Of a stretch of 64,000 nt of DNA, positions 63,587 to 64,000 are shown in pieces; position 1 is the first letter of the stretch, and each line of letters begins with the position of its first letter. The translations under genes and the position numbers were made by a program. Source of the DNA: Pirellulales bacterium (GTDB lineage: Bacteria; Planctomycetota; Planctomycetia; Pirellulales; JAEUIK01). The stretch lies in assembly GCA_019694435.1 (NCBI GenBank), contig JAIBBZ010000016.1, forward strand, positions 1-64,000, in the 5' to 3' direction. The notes below the pieces were generated by a model. It worked only from the letters and a program-made list of their open reading frames with translations, was not told the origin of the DNA and made no database searches.

Positions 63587-64000
63587 GATTTCCCGCAAGA
63601 ATTCTTCGCTGGGACCTGGGCCGGCGACAGAACCGTGTGATGGCTGCTTGCCCGGACGGCGCCGCTTGCAATTCCGGGTCGTCGGTCTTCCGCCCTTTTC
63701 TCTGGCGATGGCGCAGTTGACGACCTGTGCGATCTGCAGATTGCCGGTGCCGTGGGGGCTGGCTCCTGAATGCGCATGCGCGGTGACGGCTCCGACTTTA
63801 TTGGCAAAAATATCAAGAAAAGGGTTGCCGCCGTGCTCCCGCGGTTTTTGGCTTGGTTGCGAAAGAAGTCGCCGCGGATTGCCCGCAAGAGCCAGATGGC
63901 CGCCCGTCGGCGCGCATTCTGGGAGCAGGCCTTCTAATCGGCTAGCGCGCGCGACTTTGAACGCCCCTCACTAGAAGTAGTTTTGGTCGAATTGTCTTAA
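63587..64000 (+). other. Window end without a clear gene
   Basis: After the terminator the remaining sequence holds no recognised gene. ORFs of 135 and 190 codons on the two strands overlap each other and have no family-like content. A 55-codon ORF is listed separately. Confidence 0.5.
63770..63937 (+). CDS. Possible small basic protein (55 aa)
   Basis: The ORF from ATG 63770 to TAA 63937 encodes a very basic helical peptide (MRMRGDGSDFIGKNIKKRV at the start and MAARRRAFWEQAF at the end). No good Shine-Dalgarno is seen and a stop codon directly precedes the ATG. The amino acid composition is more natural than in the longer overlapping ORFs, so it may be real. Function unknown. Confidence 0.3.
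   Translation: MRMRGDGSDFIGKNIKKRVAAVLPRFLAWLRKKSPRIARKSQMAARRRAFWEQAF

Noticed and set aside
63567-63974. 135-codon ORF on the plus strand
   Set aside because: It begins inside the terminator, is Cys/Arg/Pro-rich without family resemblance, and overlaps equally long ORFs on the other strand.

Overview
The window is about 64 kb of GC-rich DNA from a planctomycete, most likely of the Pirellulales. The family content supports this: two proteins with the Planctomycetes/Verrucomicrobia-type heme-binding C-terminus, a formylglycine sulfatase, two neutral-ceramidase-like exported proteins, an RTX protein with the planctomycete LExR-type N-terminal motif, a PEP-CTERM protein, a very long exported WD40 protein and a redoxin/cytochrome/copper-monooxygenase fusion. 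About 50 protein genes are supported. I saw no rRNA, tRNA, insertion sequence or CRISPR array.

Layout. 0-6 kb: a HEAT-repeat heme protein (5' end outside the window) and a 1186-residue WD40 protein. 6-7.6 kb: a cluster of seven stem-loops, then two small exported cysteine-rich proteins. 7.7-14.9 kb (minus strand): ceramidase-like protein, thioesterase, VOC protein, xylose isomerase, sulfatase, VWA protein. 15-21.7 kb (plus): housekeeping genes def, fmt, miaB and glnE. 21.7-25 kb: two tandem exported paralogues, a P-II protein, a small lipoprotein and a small conserved protein. 25.2-28.8 kb: two ATPase/permease pairs of ABC-2 type in one operon. 29-40 kb: RTX protein, TIM-barrel isomerase with a DNA methyltransferase, a large dehydrogenase/HEAT/heme protein with a second ceramidase-like protein, mobA, a membrane M48 peptidase and a phosphoesterase. 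40-43.6 kb (minus): transhydrogenase-like flavoprotein, VIT-family transporter, universal stress protein. 43.8-46.7 kb: epmB, efp and epmA, a compact elongation factor P beta-lysylation locus. 46.7-54 kb: redox fusion protein, membrane protein, SDR and Gfo/Idh/MocA oxidoreductases, pyruvate kinase. 54.3-57.7 kb: a CxxCH/cyclase-fold protein, a bacterial PH-domain protein, a 95-residue protein and a stand-alone SIR2-family protein, in DNA visibly less GC-rich than its surroundings. 58-62 kb (minus): two tandem membrane glycosyltransferase-like TPR proteins. 62.4-63.6 kb: a PEP-CTERM protein with a near-consensus promoter and a strong terminator.

Genes that work together: def and fmt act at opposite ends of N-formylmethionine metabolism; epmB, efp and epmA form one modification pathway; glnE and the P-II gene both belong to nitrogen control; the four ABC genes overlap or nearly touch. 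The items most worth following up are the stem-loop cluster, the paired cysteine-rich exported proteins, the stand-alone SIR2 protein in the lower-GC segment, and the EF-P modification locus. All functional calls come from reading motifs and family resemblance; no database search was possible.
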